From contig JAUMSH010000064.1 of NCBI GenBank assembly GCA_031292915.1, forward strand, positions 1 to 27,658: a DNA stretch of 27,658 nt. The letters are read 5' to 3'. This stretch comes from Collinsella sp. (GTDB lineage: Bacteria > Actinomycetota > Coriobacteriia > Coriobacteriales > Coriobacteriaceae). A model generated the notes under the pieces. The model searched no databases. It was not told the DNA's origin and saw only the letters and a list, made by a program, of their open reading frames with translations. This document shows, piece after piece, positions 7,500 to 15,190 of the stretch (its first letter is position 1; each line of letters starts with the position of its first letter). Position numbers and translations under genes: made by a program.

Positions 7500-8762
7500 T
7501 TAAGACAATCGCCACAAGCGACTTTTCAGCCGATAAAACAGCGCCGTCGTCAACGTCAGCACCGCCAACATGCCTGCGAATACAATCGCCGGTGTCCATC
7601 GATCATATGCGAGTCCGTAAACCAATTGGCCAATAGGCGTTGCACAGGAAAGCATCATATAAACGAGTGCCAGCACTTTTCCGCAGAGTTCCTTTGGCGC
7701 TGACCGCTGAACAAATGAAACGATTTCGACCGATGCAATACTTGCCCACGCCATGACCCATGCCGAGCCGGCCACAAGCGCGGCAAACGCCAGTTCATCA
7801 GGACCGCTCAGTAGCGTAACAATAATCGGTACGACTCCAAAACAGATCATCGCAACATATCGACATATGCCATTGAGAGAAAAGCGATGCGGCCAAATGC
7901 CGACCAAGCCACTGCCGGTAAGACCACCCAAGCCCAGAGCAACCTCAACTATCCCAACGCAGGACGATTGCATGCCGAGATGCTTTGCAACAATAACGGG
8001 AGCACCAATCGTTAACCCAACTAACGCAAGGTTCAAAATAGCCGCAAGCAAAAACACAACGAGCAATGATGCGTTTTGAAACAGGTACCGAATCGACTCC
8101 CGAAAATCGCTTCGGCATGTCGAGCAAGTCGTACTGTCCCCTGTCATTCCAGATGAGGCATTTTGCTTGAGTGCGCCCCCGAACAGTAGGGCAGACATCG
8201 CAAACGTCAACGCCGCGATTTCGCATAAAGCATCGATACCAAAGCACCCATAGACTGCCGTCCCGACTACAGGCCCCAAGATATTGCTCGCCATGGTTGT
8301 CTGCGAGACCAACGCAGTGGCACGCTCAACCTTTTCTGGGCCCGTCATACGCACCGTCTCAATTTGAAGCATCGGCTTCAGCAGCGATTGGATGCCATAT
8401 TGGACGCAAAGCATTGCTGCCACGACAACCGCAAGAGGCAGCGACCGCTTCATGGGGATAAACAACAGCGATGCAGCCATCAGAACAATGCCGAGCACCA
8501 CAAGAACCCCGCGATGTCTCCCCCGATCCGCCAAGATTCCGCCAACCGGAGTCGCGAGCACGCCCGGTATGAACGCTATCGCCGCGACGGCGCCATATAA
8601 CGTTGACGAGCCGCTGCAATCGAACAAGTAAAGCGGACACGCAAAGCACAGTGCTGACAACATTGAATACGCACACAGCTGTACAACAAGAAGACCGAAA
8701 AGCCTGATAGATCGCACTGTTTTTTGCGTCAACGAGACGCTACTCCCCCGCATTCCAGCCAT
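7500..8762 (-). CDS. Major facilitator superfamily transporter (probable drug/efflux type)
   Basis: About 420 residues with roughly twelve hydrophobic segments. The MFS loop 2-3 signature is visible as GGILADRGRHRGVLV after the second segment. The general pattern resembles DHA3-type exporters, so efflux of a toxic compound is the likeliest role. The ATG at 8762 (MAGMRGSS) is chosen because the hydrophobic core starts soon after and GGGGGCAGG lies upstream; an earlier ATG at 8840 would put the operator inside the gene. The gene and its TetR neighbour are visibly less GC-rich than the rest of the window, suggesting acquisition. Regulation by the upstream TetR protein is supported by two operator-like dyads at 8776-8796 and 8843-8859. 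Confidence 0.88.
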   Translation of the reverse strand: MAGMRGSSVSLTQKTVRSIRLFGLLVVQLCAYSMLSALCFACPLYLFDCSGSSTLYGAVAAIAFIPGVLATPVGGILADRGRHRGVLVVLGIVLMAASLLFIPMKRSLPLAVVVAAMLCVQYGIQSLLKPMLQIETVRMTGPEKVERATALVSQTTMASNILGPVVGTAVYGCFGIDALCEIAALTFAMSALLFGGALKQNASSGMTGDSTTCSTCRSDFRESIRYLFQNASLLVVFLLAAILNLALVGLTIGAPVIVAKHLGMQSSCVGIVEVALGLGGLTGSGLVGIWPHRFSLNGICRYVAMICFGVVPIIVTLLSGPDELAFAALVAGSAWVMAWASIASVEIVSFVQRSAPKELCGKVLALVYMMLSCATPIGQLVYGLAYDRWTPAIVFAGMLAVLTLTTALFYRLKSRLWRLS

Positions 8763-8775
8763 AAGCCTGCCCCCT

Positions 8776-8796
8776 ATACATACCATTAGTATGTAT
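8776..8796 (-). promoter_or_regulatory. TetR operator in the MFS promoter
   Basis: Perfect dyad: 8-bp arms ATACATAC (8776-8783) and GTATGTAT (8789-8796) around CATTA, 13 bp upstream of the MFS start. The arms match the shape of AcrR/TetR-class operators. Confidence 0.75.
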
Positions 8797-8809
8797 TTAA
8801 TGACTTGAA

Positions 8810-8831
8810 AAGGGCAGCCGTGGCTACCCTT
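8810..8831 (-). terminator. Probable terminator of the tetR gene
   Basis: On the minus strand AAGGGTAGC pairs with GCTGCCCTT (one mismatch) around a 4-base loop, then runs into TT (four T in a row). It sits between the tetR stop and the MFS operator, so MFS may have its own promoter. Confidence 0.55.
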
Positions 8832-8842
8832 ACAAATCAATT

Positions 8843-8859
8843 ACATACCGTCAGTATCT
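8843..8859 (-). promoter_or_regulatory. Second, weaker TetR operator copy
   Basis: ACATAC (8843-8848) and GTATCT (8854-8859) around CGTCA repeat the operator at 8776-8796 with one base broken. It begins just past the tetR stop codon, 65 bp from the first site. Confidence 0.5.
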
Positions 8860-8862
8860 ATA

Positions 8863-9525
8863 TTACCACCCAGCACGGTTCCATACGTCCCATATCTGAG
8901 CCGTTGTCTGGAGCACTTCATTACCCAAATCGAGCCCCACCGCGGCCGCCATCTGCGCCAAACATTGCGCGCGAGCGAGCATTCGACCCTTGTTCTCAAG
9001 CGGACGGAACAGCGGCAGCAGCCAAAGATTCGCTAACAACGATACAGCCTCCGCCGCTTCGCGCGGGCATGCACACGCAATGGAGCCGTCGGCGATGCCC
9101 TCCTCGATCACTGGCAGGAGATAGCCATCGGCCGACTCGTCAAACGAACCTTGGTACTGCATCGCCAGCAGCCGCGAGCTTTTTACCGGATCTGCCGCAG
9201 GATGCATGCGAGCCCATAGATCGATTTGCGGAACGACGGACTCGGGCGCATAAAGTCGTTTGAGCTTTTGGGCTCCCGTCATATTGCCAGCACCGAGTGT
9301 CGCGCGGCGGCGCTCAACAATCGGAGCCATTGCCCGATCAAATGCGGCGTTGAAAATCTCTTCTTTGCTCTTAAAGTGATGATAGATAGCACCCTTGGTC
9401 ATGCCATCGAGGCGGTCGACGATATCTTGAATGCTCGTCCCCTCATAACCCTGTGCGCAGAATAGCTCCAGCGCCGCGTCGAGAATCTTCGCGACCGTCT
9501 CCTCGGGATATTTATTACGACCCAT
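8863..9525 (-). CDS. TetR/AcrR family repressor of the adjacent MFS gene
   Basis: 220 residues from ATG at 9525 (MGRNKYPEETVAKIL). The TetR helix-turn-helix is textbook: TSIQDIVDRLDGMTKGAIYH and HFKSKEEIFNAAF. The C-terminal domain is helical and unassigned. A longer frame from 9561 has no ribosome binding site, whereas a purine-rich GGACGG precedes the 9525 ATG. It lies upstream of the MFS transporter on the same strand; operator-like dyads between the two suggest it represses the exporter until a ligand binds. Base composition is lower in GC than its neighbours, like the MFS gene, so the pair probably moved together. Confidence 0.88.
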   Translation of the reverse strand: MGRNKYPEETVAKILDAALELFCAQGYEGTSIQDIVDRLDGMTKGAIYHHFKSKEEIFNAAFDRAMAPIVERRRATLGAGNMTGAQKLKRLYAPESVVPQIDLWARMHPAADPVKSSRLLAMQYQGSFDESADGYLLPVIEEGIADGSIACACPREAAEAVSLLANLWLLPLFRPLENKGRMLARAQCLAQMAAAVGLDLGNEVLQTTAQIWDVWNRAGW

Positions 9526-9536
9526 AATCCGTCCAT

Positions 9537-9582
9537 CCGCAACGCAAGTCTTGTGCCTCATTGCAGCATTTTAACGTTGCGG
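9537..9582. repeat. Inverted repeat upstream of the MFS-linked tetR gene
   Basis: CCGCAACG (9537-9544) and CGTTGCGG (9575-9582) form 8-bp arms 30 bases apart. They flank a minus-strand TAAAAT -10-like box. They could be a leader hairpin or a binding site. Confidence 0.3.
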
Positions 9583-9599
9583 GTGACAGGTGGTCGATC

Positions 9600-9938
9600 C
9601 TACACCGCAGAGGGGCCGTGTTCGCCGGTACGGATGCGGATAACTTCCTCGACCGGCTCGACCCATATCTTGCCGTCTCCAACGGCACCGGTGCGAGCGG
9701 CGTTGCAGATGATGTCGACAATTCCGTCGACGTGCTCGTCGGCGCAGATGAGGGTGAACTGCACCTTAGGGATCATGTTGACAAGCAACTCGTTGCCGCG
9801 CACGTATTCCTTCCAGCCATGCTGTGCGCCGCAGCCCTGCACCTGGTTGATAGTCATACCGCGAACATCAGCAGCAAACAGCGCATCTTTAAGAACCTCA
9901 AGCTTTTCCTGGCGCACGATAGCCGTGATCTTTTTCAT
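9600..9938 (-). CDS. glnK: PII nitrogen regulatory protein, GlnK-like
   Basis: 112 residues, the standard PII length, aligning without gaps to E. coli GlnK from memory. The trimeric PII sensor binds ATP/ADP and 2-oxoglutarate and plugs AmtB. The B-loop (GAVGDGKIW, 84-92), Q39, R47, K58 and the C-terminal RIRTGE are present, so nucleotide and oxoglutarate binding and AmtB blocking look possible. Tyr51, the residue uridylylated or adenylylated in proteobacteria and many actinobacteria, is Leu here, so classic covalent control at that site is absent. AGAGAGG precedes the ATG. It lies 149 bp downstream of amtB on the same strand, the usual amtB-glnK pairing in reversed order. Confidence 0.93.
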   Translation of the reverse strand: MKKITAIVRQEKLEVLKDALFAADVRGMTINQVQGCGAQHGWKEYVRGNELLVNMIPKVQFTLICADEHVDGIVDIICNAARTGAVGDGKIWVEPVEEVIRIRTGEHGPSAV

Positions 9939-9986
9939 AATGAATTCCTCTCTTTAATAAAGAAATGAATTGCCATTCAATGACGC

Positions 9987-10070
9987 GGGTTTCCAAGGTG
10001 CCGCAGATTGGGTTGAAAGAGGAGCGCCGCGTACTTTTGTACGCAAGCGACGGTTTGAAACCCAAGGTGC
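9987..10070. repeat. Hairpin-rich spacer between amtB and glnK
   Basis: GGGTTTC (9987-9993) and GAAACCC (10057-10063) are inverted. The 9-base CCAAGGTGC is repeated directly at 9993-10001 and 10062-10070. A tight hairpin, GCGTAC-TTTT-GTACGC, lies at 10029-10044. This could cap the amtB message or regulate glnK; there is no clear T run. Confidence 0.45.
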
Positions 10071-10087
10071 GGTGCCTGGGGAAGCCG

Positions 10088-11365
10088 CTAGTCAAGTCCC
10101 GAGAAGGAGGGGTATGCGCTCTCGCCGTGCTGACTCGCATCCAAGCCCAGCGCCTCATCGGCCTCGTCCACACGCAGGCTGCCGTGGAACAGCGCCTTGA
10201 CCACCGCGGCGATCACCAAGTCGAGCACCAGTACAATAGCGACCGTCACCACAATGCCCAAAATCTGCGAGATGAGCAGCGAGACATCGCCCGTGTAGAA
10301 CAGGCCGCCCTTACCGGTCCACGAGAGCTCCGGCACGCAGAACAGCCCCGTGAGCACGCCGCCCAGGATGCCGCCGATGCCGTGGCAGCCAAACGCGTCG
10401 AGCGCATCGTCGTAGCCAAATTTGGTCTTAAGATGGCTGATGGCCAGGTAGCAGACGGGAGATACGATCAGGCCCATGACCAGCGCCGCCCACGGCTCGA
10501 CAAAGCCCGCGCCCGGCGTGACCACTACAAGGCCCGCAACCAGACCGGTGCTGGCTCCCACCAGCGTGGGTCGACCGGTGTGCACGCGCTCGACGGCAAG
10601 CCACGAGACCATGCCCGCCGCGCTGGCCGTCACGGTATTGAGGATGGCAAGTGCCGCCACGGCGTCGGCCTTGAACTCGCTGCCGCCGTTAAAGCCAAAC
10701 CAGCCAAACCAAAGCAGGCCGGCTCCCAGCGCCACAAACGGCACGTTATGCGGACGGTAGCTCACCATGCCAAAGCCGCGACGACGGCCAAGCATTAAGC
10801 AGAGAATCAGGCCCGTAAGACCAGACGAGATGTGCACCACGTCGCCGCCGGCAAAGTCGAGCGCGCCGATGATATCGCCGATAAAGGAGCCCTCGCCGCC
10901 CCAAACCATGTGAGCGAGCGGCGCATAGACCACGAGCAGCCAAATGCCCAGGAAGGCCGTCGTGGCACCGAACTTAACGCGGCCGGCCAGGCTGCCCGTG
11001 ACGATAGCAGCCGTGATCATGGCAAATGCCATCTGGAAGGCGATGTTGATGATCTGAGGGTAGACGACACCGTCCGCAGCATTGCCCTCGGCCGTCTGCA
11101 GCACCTGGTTGAGCACCGGCAGGCACAGCAGCTGGTCAAGGCCTCCAATAAACGGACTCGAACCGTCGCCGCCATAGGCCAGAGACCAGCCGGCAACAAT
11201 CCACAGCACACCAACCAGACCAATGGCGCCAAAGCACATGAGCATGGTGTTGATGACATTTTTGCGCCTGGACAGGCCGCCATAGAAAAACGCCAGACCC
11301 GGTGTCATTAAAAACACGAGCATGGTGCAGATGAGCATAAACGTTGTCGATCCCGTATCGTACAT
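10088..11365 (-). CDS. amtB: Ammonium transporter AmtB
   Basis: 425 residues with eleven or so membrane segments. Amt family marks are present: D170 and H178 in ALDFAGGDVVHISSG, the second pore histidine H328 in DAFGCHGIGG, and FGWFGFNGGS. It conducts ammonium/ammonia across the cytoplasmic membrane and is gated by GlnK. The ATG at 11365 (MYDTGSTT) follows AGGGAGAG. A longer frame to 11422 would add non-homologous residues and is rejected. glnK follows on the same strand. A tandem 20-bp repeat lies about 100 bp upstream. Nitrogen-limited expression is expected, but no recognised nitrogen-regulator box was identified. Confidence 0.94.
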   Translation of the reverse strand: MYDTGSTTFMLICTMLVFLMTPGLAFFYGGLSRRKNVINTMLMCFGAIGLVGVLWIVAGWSLAYGGDGSSPFIGGLDQLLCLPVLNQVLQTAEGNAADGVVYPQIINIAFQMAFAMITAAIVTGSLAGRVKFGATTAFLGIWLLVVYAPLAHMVWGGEGSFIGDIIGALDFAGGDVVHISSGLTGLILCLMLGRRRGFGMVSYRPHNVPFVALGAGLLWFGWFGFNGGSEFKADAVAALAILNTVTASAAGMVSWLAVERVHTGRPTLVGASTGLVAGLVVVTPGAGFVEPWAALVMGLIVSPVCYLAISHLKTKFGYDDALDAFGCHGIGGILGGVLTGLFCVPELSWTGKGGLFYTGDVSLLISQILGIVVTVAIVLVLDLVIAAVVKALFHGSLRVDEADEALGLDASQHGESAYPSFSGLD

Positions 11366-11467
11366 TCGCTCTCCCTTGGTCGCATGAACGTTGTCGGCGC
11401 CCATAATGCGGCCGAGGGGCAACTGGTGTAGACCAGATACGGCGTTGTTAAACGCGGCGTTGTCGAA

Positions 11468-11507
11468 TGGAAACGGCGCTGCAATCTTGGAAACGGCGCG
11501 GCAACGG
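11468..11507. repeat. Tandem 20-bp direct repeat upstream of amtB
   Basis: Two adjacent copies (11468-11487 and 11488-11507) share TGGAAACGGCGC and GCAA. A second direct pair, CGGCGTTGT, lies nearer the gene (around 11443-11464). Being in the amtB promoter region, they may bind a regulator. Confidence 0.45.
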
Positions 11508-11563
11508 ACGCGAAACGAACGGGAAATACGCGAGCAAGGAAGCCGTGAGCGCGCCCGTCCCGG

Positions 11564-12583
11564 CTAGTGGCGGAACAGCTCGCGGGCTCGGTCGCGGAGG
11601 TCGGTAGCTCGGATGACGCCCTCGTAGCGGTTGATGCGCAAGCGCGGGAAGGCATTGAAGAAGCGCAGGTCGCGTCGGCTGAGTGACACGCTTGGCACCG
11701 GACGGCTCATGCGCTTGCCGGCAAGGCGACGACTGAGCGACGGACGCGGCATGTTCGGCGCGGCATCGGCCACGCGGCGGGCGGCAAGCGCCAGGCCGCG
11801 AGCACCATCCGCGATAAACGTCGGCATCGAAGCCTTCTCGCGCAGGGCATCGAGCGCGGCGTCACCCAGCTCGGCCAGCCACGCGTTAACGGCACGGCTA
11901 CGGATGTGCGTCTGTGCCACCGAGTCAATCGTAGAATCGGGAATGCGCTCGAGCATTGAGTCGGACGCATCGGCAAGCGACTCATTGATGCGGTCGGCAA
12001 GGTCGGCCCGGACGCGCTCCAGCTGATCGGACAGACGCCGCCAGCTCGCCAGCGAGCACAACGCGTCGACCATCATCGCGACCGCGACGATAAAGGCGGA
12101 CAGCCGCACAATCAGCACCGGCAGATGGCCAAGCAGCCCCAGCAATGCCGGCTCCACTAAACGGCAAATGCACAGCGCACCCAGGCCAAACGCGCATGCC
12201 CAGTACAGGCAAATGCGTCCGTGCAAGTTAAACGGCAGTTGCGAGTAATCCCAAAAGCGAGCGCCCGTTGTTTTTTCCAACAGCACGCCTACGCTGTACT
12301 CAATCACGCTGCATACGAGCGCCGCGGCGACAAACTGGCTCGAGACATCCGGAATCCCGCGCAGCAAAAGCCAGCAGGCAATGCCGCCCGCGCCATAGAT
12401 GGGGCAGCACGGCCCCAGCAAAAAGCCGCTGTTGGCAAAGCGTCCGTGGTTGAGCATGGCGCAGACCGTCGATTCCCATGCCCAACCGCAAAAACCGTAG
12501 AAGGCAAACGAGAGTACCAGCGCCGAGAGCGGACAGGCGGCAAGCGTCGCGTCGCCAAACGCCATATCGATCGCGGTTTCCAC
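11564..12583 (-). CDS. CmpB-like membrane protein (putative ABC-transporter type IV)
   Basis: 339 residues. The N-terminal half carries four to six hydrophobic segments and the family's conserved blocks: GWAWES, GFLLGPCCPIYGAGG, and WDYSQLPFNLHGRICL. The C-terminal half (about 175-339) is a soluble, Arg/Ala-rich helical tail not typical of the shortest members. The biochemical role of this family is not established despite the transporter name. The start is GTG at 12583, with GAGAGGG six bases upstream; an ATG a few codons later lacks a good site. The gene begins 3 bp after the HD-domain gene ends, so translation is probably coupled. Confidence 0.8.
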   Translation of the reverse strand: METAIDMAFGDATLAACPLSALVLSFAFYGFCGWAWESTVCAMLNHGRFANSGFLLGPCCPIYGAGGIACWLLLRGIPDVSSQFVAAALVCSVIEYSVGVLLEKTTGARFWDYSQLPFNLHGRICLYWACAFGLGALCICRLVEPALLGLLGHLPVLIVRLSAFIVAVAMMVDALCSLASWRRLSDQLERVRADLADRINESLADASDSMLERIPDSTIDSVAQTHIRSRAVNAWLAELGDAALDALREKASMPTFIADGARGLALAARRVADAAPNMPRPSLSRRLAGKRMSRPVPSVSLSRRDLRFFNAFPRLRINRYEGVIRATDLRDRARELFRH

Positions 12584-12586
12584 CGT

Positions 12587-13123
12587 CTACCCTCTCTTCT
12601 TTTCACTCGATGCTTTACTCACACTATCGTCCGTCTCGTCCTTGCGCGGCAGGCGGCCGGCGACCGTCTCGCGCAGAGCACACCATTTATCTGCCAGACA
12701 CACAATCCATGCCTCACGACACGTCGGCGGCACCGGCACCAGCGGAAACATATGCCGCACGATAATATTCCGCTCGCGCGGCGTCAGCTCAAAATCTTCC
12801 TCGGCACGCGCCAGAGCAAAAAACGGGTGGCGAAAGCCATGCAGCCGATGGCTTGGGTCGGGATCGTGCCAGTCATAGAGAAAGTAATCGTGCAGCAGGG
12901 CCCCGCGCAACAACGAAGCACGGTCGACCGAAATGCCAGCACGGCCCAAGTGCTCGGCAAAGGACAGACTCGCCCGCGCTACCGAAGTCACATGTGCATA
13001 CACCGTCACATCGCCATGCTGGATAAACTCGCGCGTCAGGTCCAGACGGCCCGCCTGTGCCAGTTGACGGGCAGCATGGTCTACTTCGCGCGCGACTTTC
13101 TCGGCACGAACGACATCGGACAT
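12587..13123 (-). CDS. HD-domain protein, putative phosphohydrolase
   Basis: 178 residues from ATG at 13123 (MSDVVRAEK), which has GGAAGGAGG just upstream; the longer frame to 13195 has no such site. Candidate metal ligands of an HD hydrolase are visible: H44 (VYAHVTSV), H78-D79 (LLHDYFLYDWHD) and H124 (VRHMFP). The substrate is unknown; relatives cleave nucleotides or signalling phosphates. It runs directly into the CmpB-like membrane gene with a 3-bp gap, so the two probably act together. The C-terminus is charged (SKASSEKKRG). Confidence 0.8.
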   Translation of the reverse strand: MSDVVRAEKVAREVDHAARQLAQAGRLDLTREFIQHGDVTVYAHVTSVARASLSFAEHLGRAGISVDRASLLRGALLHDYFLYDWHDPDPSHRLHGFRHPFFALARAEEDFELTPRERNIIVRHMFPLVPVPPTCREAWIVCLADKWCALRETVAGRLPRKDETDDSVSKASSEKKRG

Positions 13124-13351
13124 GCTGCCTCCTTCCAGCGGCTCACGGCGGCAAGCCACAGCCTGTGCACAATCGATAAAAACATCATGGAACACATCAG
13201 TATGGCATCGGACAAAACGTTTTGCCCCACCAGTTGGCGAATTACCGCGCCGCCGTCACATATCAAACGCCAAAATGTGCGAGACTGTCTTGTGCAATTG
13301 TGTCGGCCGAGGGAGCGCCGACGCTCGATTCGCATGGAGTAACCCACAACG
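13124..13351. other. Divergent promoter region between the HD gene and the DXS-like gene
   Basis: No gene is seen. A short inverted repeat, GTCGGC/GCCGAC, lies at about 13304-13321, just upstream of the plus-strand gene. No riboswitch consensus was recognised, including the thiamine diphosphate type. Confidence 0.35.
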
Positions 13352-15133
13352 ATGCTGCTTACGCAAACGACAACGCCCGAGGACGTCAAGGCTCTCGACC
13401 GCGCCGAGCTTCCGCTGCTCTGCGGCGAGATCCGCCAGGCAATCCTCGAAAGCTCCGCCGCCGTCGGCGGGCACGTTGCCCCCAACCTGGGCGTCGTTGA
13501 GCTTACGGTTGCGCTCCATCGCGTGTTTAACTCCCCTATCGACAAGATTGTCTTTGACGTTTCGCACCAGACCTACGCCCACAAGGCGCTGACTGGGCGC
13601 GCGTACACTTATATCGATCCGGAGCGTTATGGTGAGGCTTCCGGCTTTGCCAATCCCGACGAGTCCGAGCATGACTTGTTTGCCATGGGGCATACCTCGA
13701 CCTCGGTGAGCTTGGGCTGCGGCCTTGCCCACGCGCGCGACCTGGCGGGCGATGCGTACAACGTCATCACCATCATTGGCGACGGCTCGCTTTCTGGCGG
13801 CCTAGCATTTGAGGGCTTTAACAATGCCGCCGAACTCGATAGCAACCTGATCATCATCGTCAACGATAACGACCAGTCCATTGCCGAGAACCATGGCGGC
13901 CTGTATCGCAATCTGGCCGAGCTGCGCGCCAGCAACGGCACCTGTGAACGCAACGTTTTCCGCGCGATGGGGCTCGGCTACCGCTATCTGGACGCCGGTA
14001 ACGATGTGTTGGCCCTAGTCGACGCGCTGCAGGAACTGCGCAATATCGATCATCCCATCGTGCTGCACGTCTCCACCGCCAAGGGCAAGGGCTTTGAGCC
14101 AGCCCAAAACGACCCCGAGCGCTGGCACCACGTGGGTCCGTTTGACATGGCGACCGGGCGCAAGCTCTGCCCGGGCCATCCGAGCGAGCCTGCGCCGCGC
14201 ACCTACGCCGACATTACGGGCGAGGCGCTCAGCGCCGCCATCGAGCGCGATCCGCAGGTCGTGGGCATCACGGCCGCCACACCCTACATCATGGGCTTTA
14301 CACCCGAGCTTCGCGCTGCCGCCGGCAAACAGTTCGTCGATGTGGGCATTGCCGAGGAGCACGCCGTGACCTTTGCCACCGCGCTTGCGCGCTCGGGCGC
14401 CAAGCCAGTCTTTGGTGTGTACGGCGCGTTTTTGCAGCGCGCCTACGACGAACTCTGGCACGACCTGTGCCTCAACGACGCCCCGGCAACCATTTTGGTG
14501 TTTGGTGCGTCAATCTTTGGCACCACGTCCGAGACGCACCTCTCGTTCTTTGATATTTCCATGCTGGGCGGTCTTCCCAACATGCACTACTTGGCGCCGG
14601 CCTGCATGGAGGAATATCTGTCCATGCTGAGCTGGTCGCTCGACCACCGCGAGCATCCCGTGGCGATCCGCGTACCGGGCATCGGCCTGGTGAGCCGTCC
14701 CGACCTTGCGCCCGCCGAAGACACCGACTACAGCGCCGTTCGCTACAACGCGGTGCGCCAGGGTCGCGACGTAGCCGTGCTCGCACTCGGCGATTTCTTT
14801 GAGCTGGGCGAGCGCGTGGCAAACCGTCTGACTGCCGAGTACGGCATCGAGGCCACGCTCGTCAACCCGCGCTTTGCAACCGAGCTCGACCGCGAGTTCC
14901 TCGACAGTCTTGCCGCCGAGCATCGCGTTGTCGTCACCCTCGAGGACGGCGTCTTGGACGGCGGCTGGGGCGAGCGCGTGGCATGTTATCTGGCATGCAC
15001 GCCGTTGCGCACGCGCACCTTCGGCATCGCCAAGGGCTTCCCCGACCGCTACGACCCCAACGAACTGCTCGCTCAAAACGGCATGACGGTCGAGAATATG
15101 GCCGCCGAAGCCGTAAGGCTACTCAACGAGTAA
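13352..15133 (+). CDS. 1-deoxy-D-xylulose-5-phosphate synthase-like thiamine diphosphate enzyme
   Basis: 593 residues, shorter than typical DXS (about 620-640). Thiamine diphosphate side intact: H41 (GGHVAPNLGVVELT), HKALTGR, SEHDLFAMGHTSTS, GDGSLSGGLAFEGFNN (143-158), H259/H260, and catalytic E335 in VGIAEEHAVTF. Y357, F360 and R363 match the active-site block YSTFLQRAYD. The acceptor site differs: in the block that reads RAGIVGADGQTH in E. coli, the counterparts of R420 and D427 are G385 and T392 (H396 kept), and in RYPRG the counterpart of R478 is G443. Those arginines bind the phosphate of glyceraldehyde 3-phosphate, so this may be a paralogue with another acceptor rather than the isoprenoid DXS. 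The start is uncertain because GGAG lies 12 bases upstream. A strong terminator follows. Confidence 0.85.
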   Translation: MLLTQTTTPEDVKALDRAELPLLCGEIRQAILESSAAVGGHVAPNLGVVELTVALHRVFNSPIDKIVFDVSHQTYAHKALTGRAYTYIDPERYGEASGFANPDESEHDLFAMGHTSTSVSLGCGLAHARDLAGDAYNVITIIGDGSLSGGLAFEGFNNAAELDSNLIIIVNDNDQSIAENHGGLYRNLAELRASNGTCERNVFRAMGLGYRYLDAGNDVLALVDALQELRNIDHPIVLHVSTAKGKGFEPAQNDPERWHHVGPFDMATGRKLCPGHPSEPAPRTYADITGEALSAAIERDPQVVGITAATPYIMGFTPELRAAAGKQFVDVGIAEEHAVTFATALARSGAKPVFGVYGAFLQRAYDELWHDLCLNDAPATILVFGASIFGTTSETHLSFFDISMLGGLPNMHYLAPACMEEYLSMLSWSLDHREHPVAIRVPGIGLVSRPDLAPAEDTDYSAVRYNAVRQGRDVAVLALGDFFELGERVANRLTAEYGIEATLVNPRFATELDREFLDSLAAEHRVVVTLEDGVLDGGWGERVACYLACTPLRTRTFGIAKGFPDRYDPNELLAQNGMTVENMAAEAVRLLNE

Positions 15134-15175
15134 AAAACCTCCGCAAGGGAAGCACCCCCTGCGGAGGTTTTTCTT
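15133..15175 (+). terminator. Intrinsic terminator of the DXS-like gene
   Basis: A 13-bp stem (15133-15145 with 15160-15172) carrying CCTCCGCA, with a T run in the right arm and TTTT after. It begins at the stop codon. Confidence 0.9.
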
Positions 15176-15190
15176 TTCGCGGTGCGAATA

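Noticed and set aside
13124..13351. A thiamine diphosphate riboswitch upstream of the DXS-like gene
   Set aside because: The conserved CTGAGA and the late GCGTAGGGA-type elements are missing.
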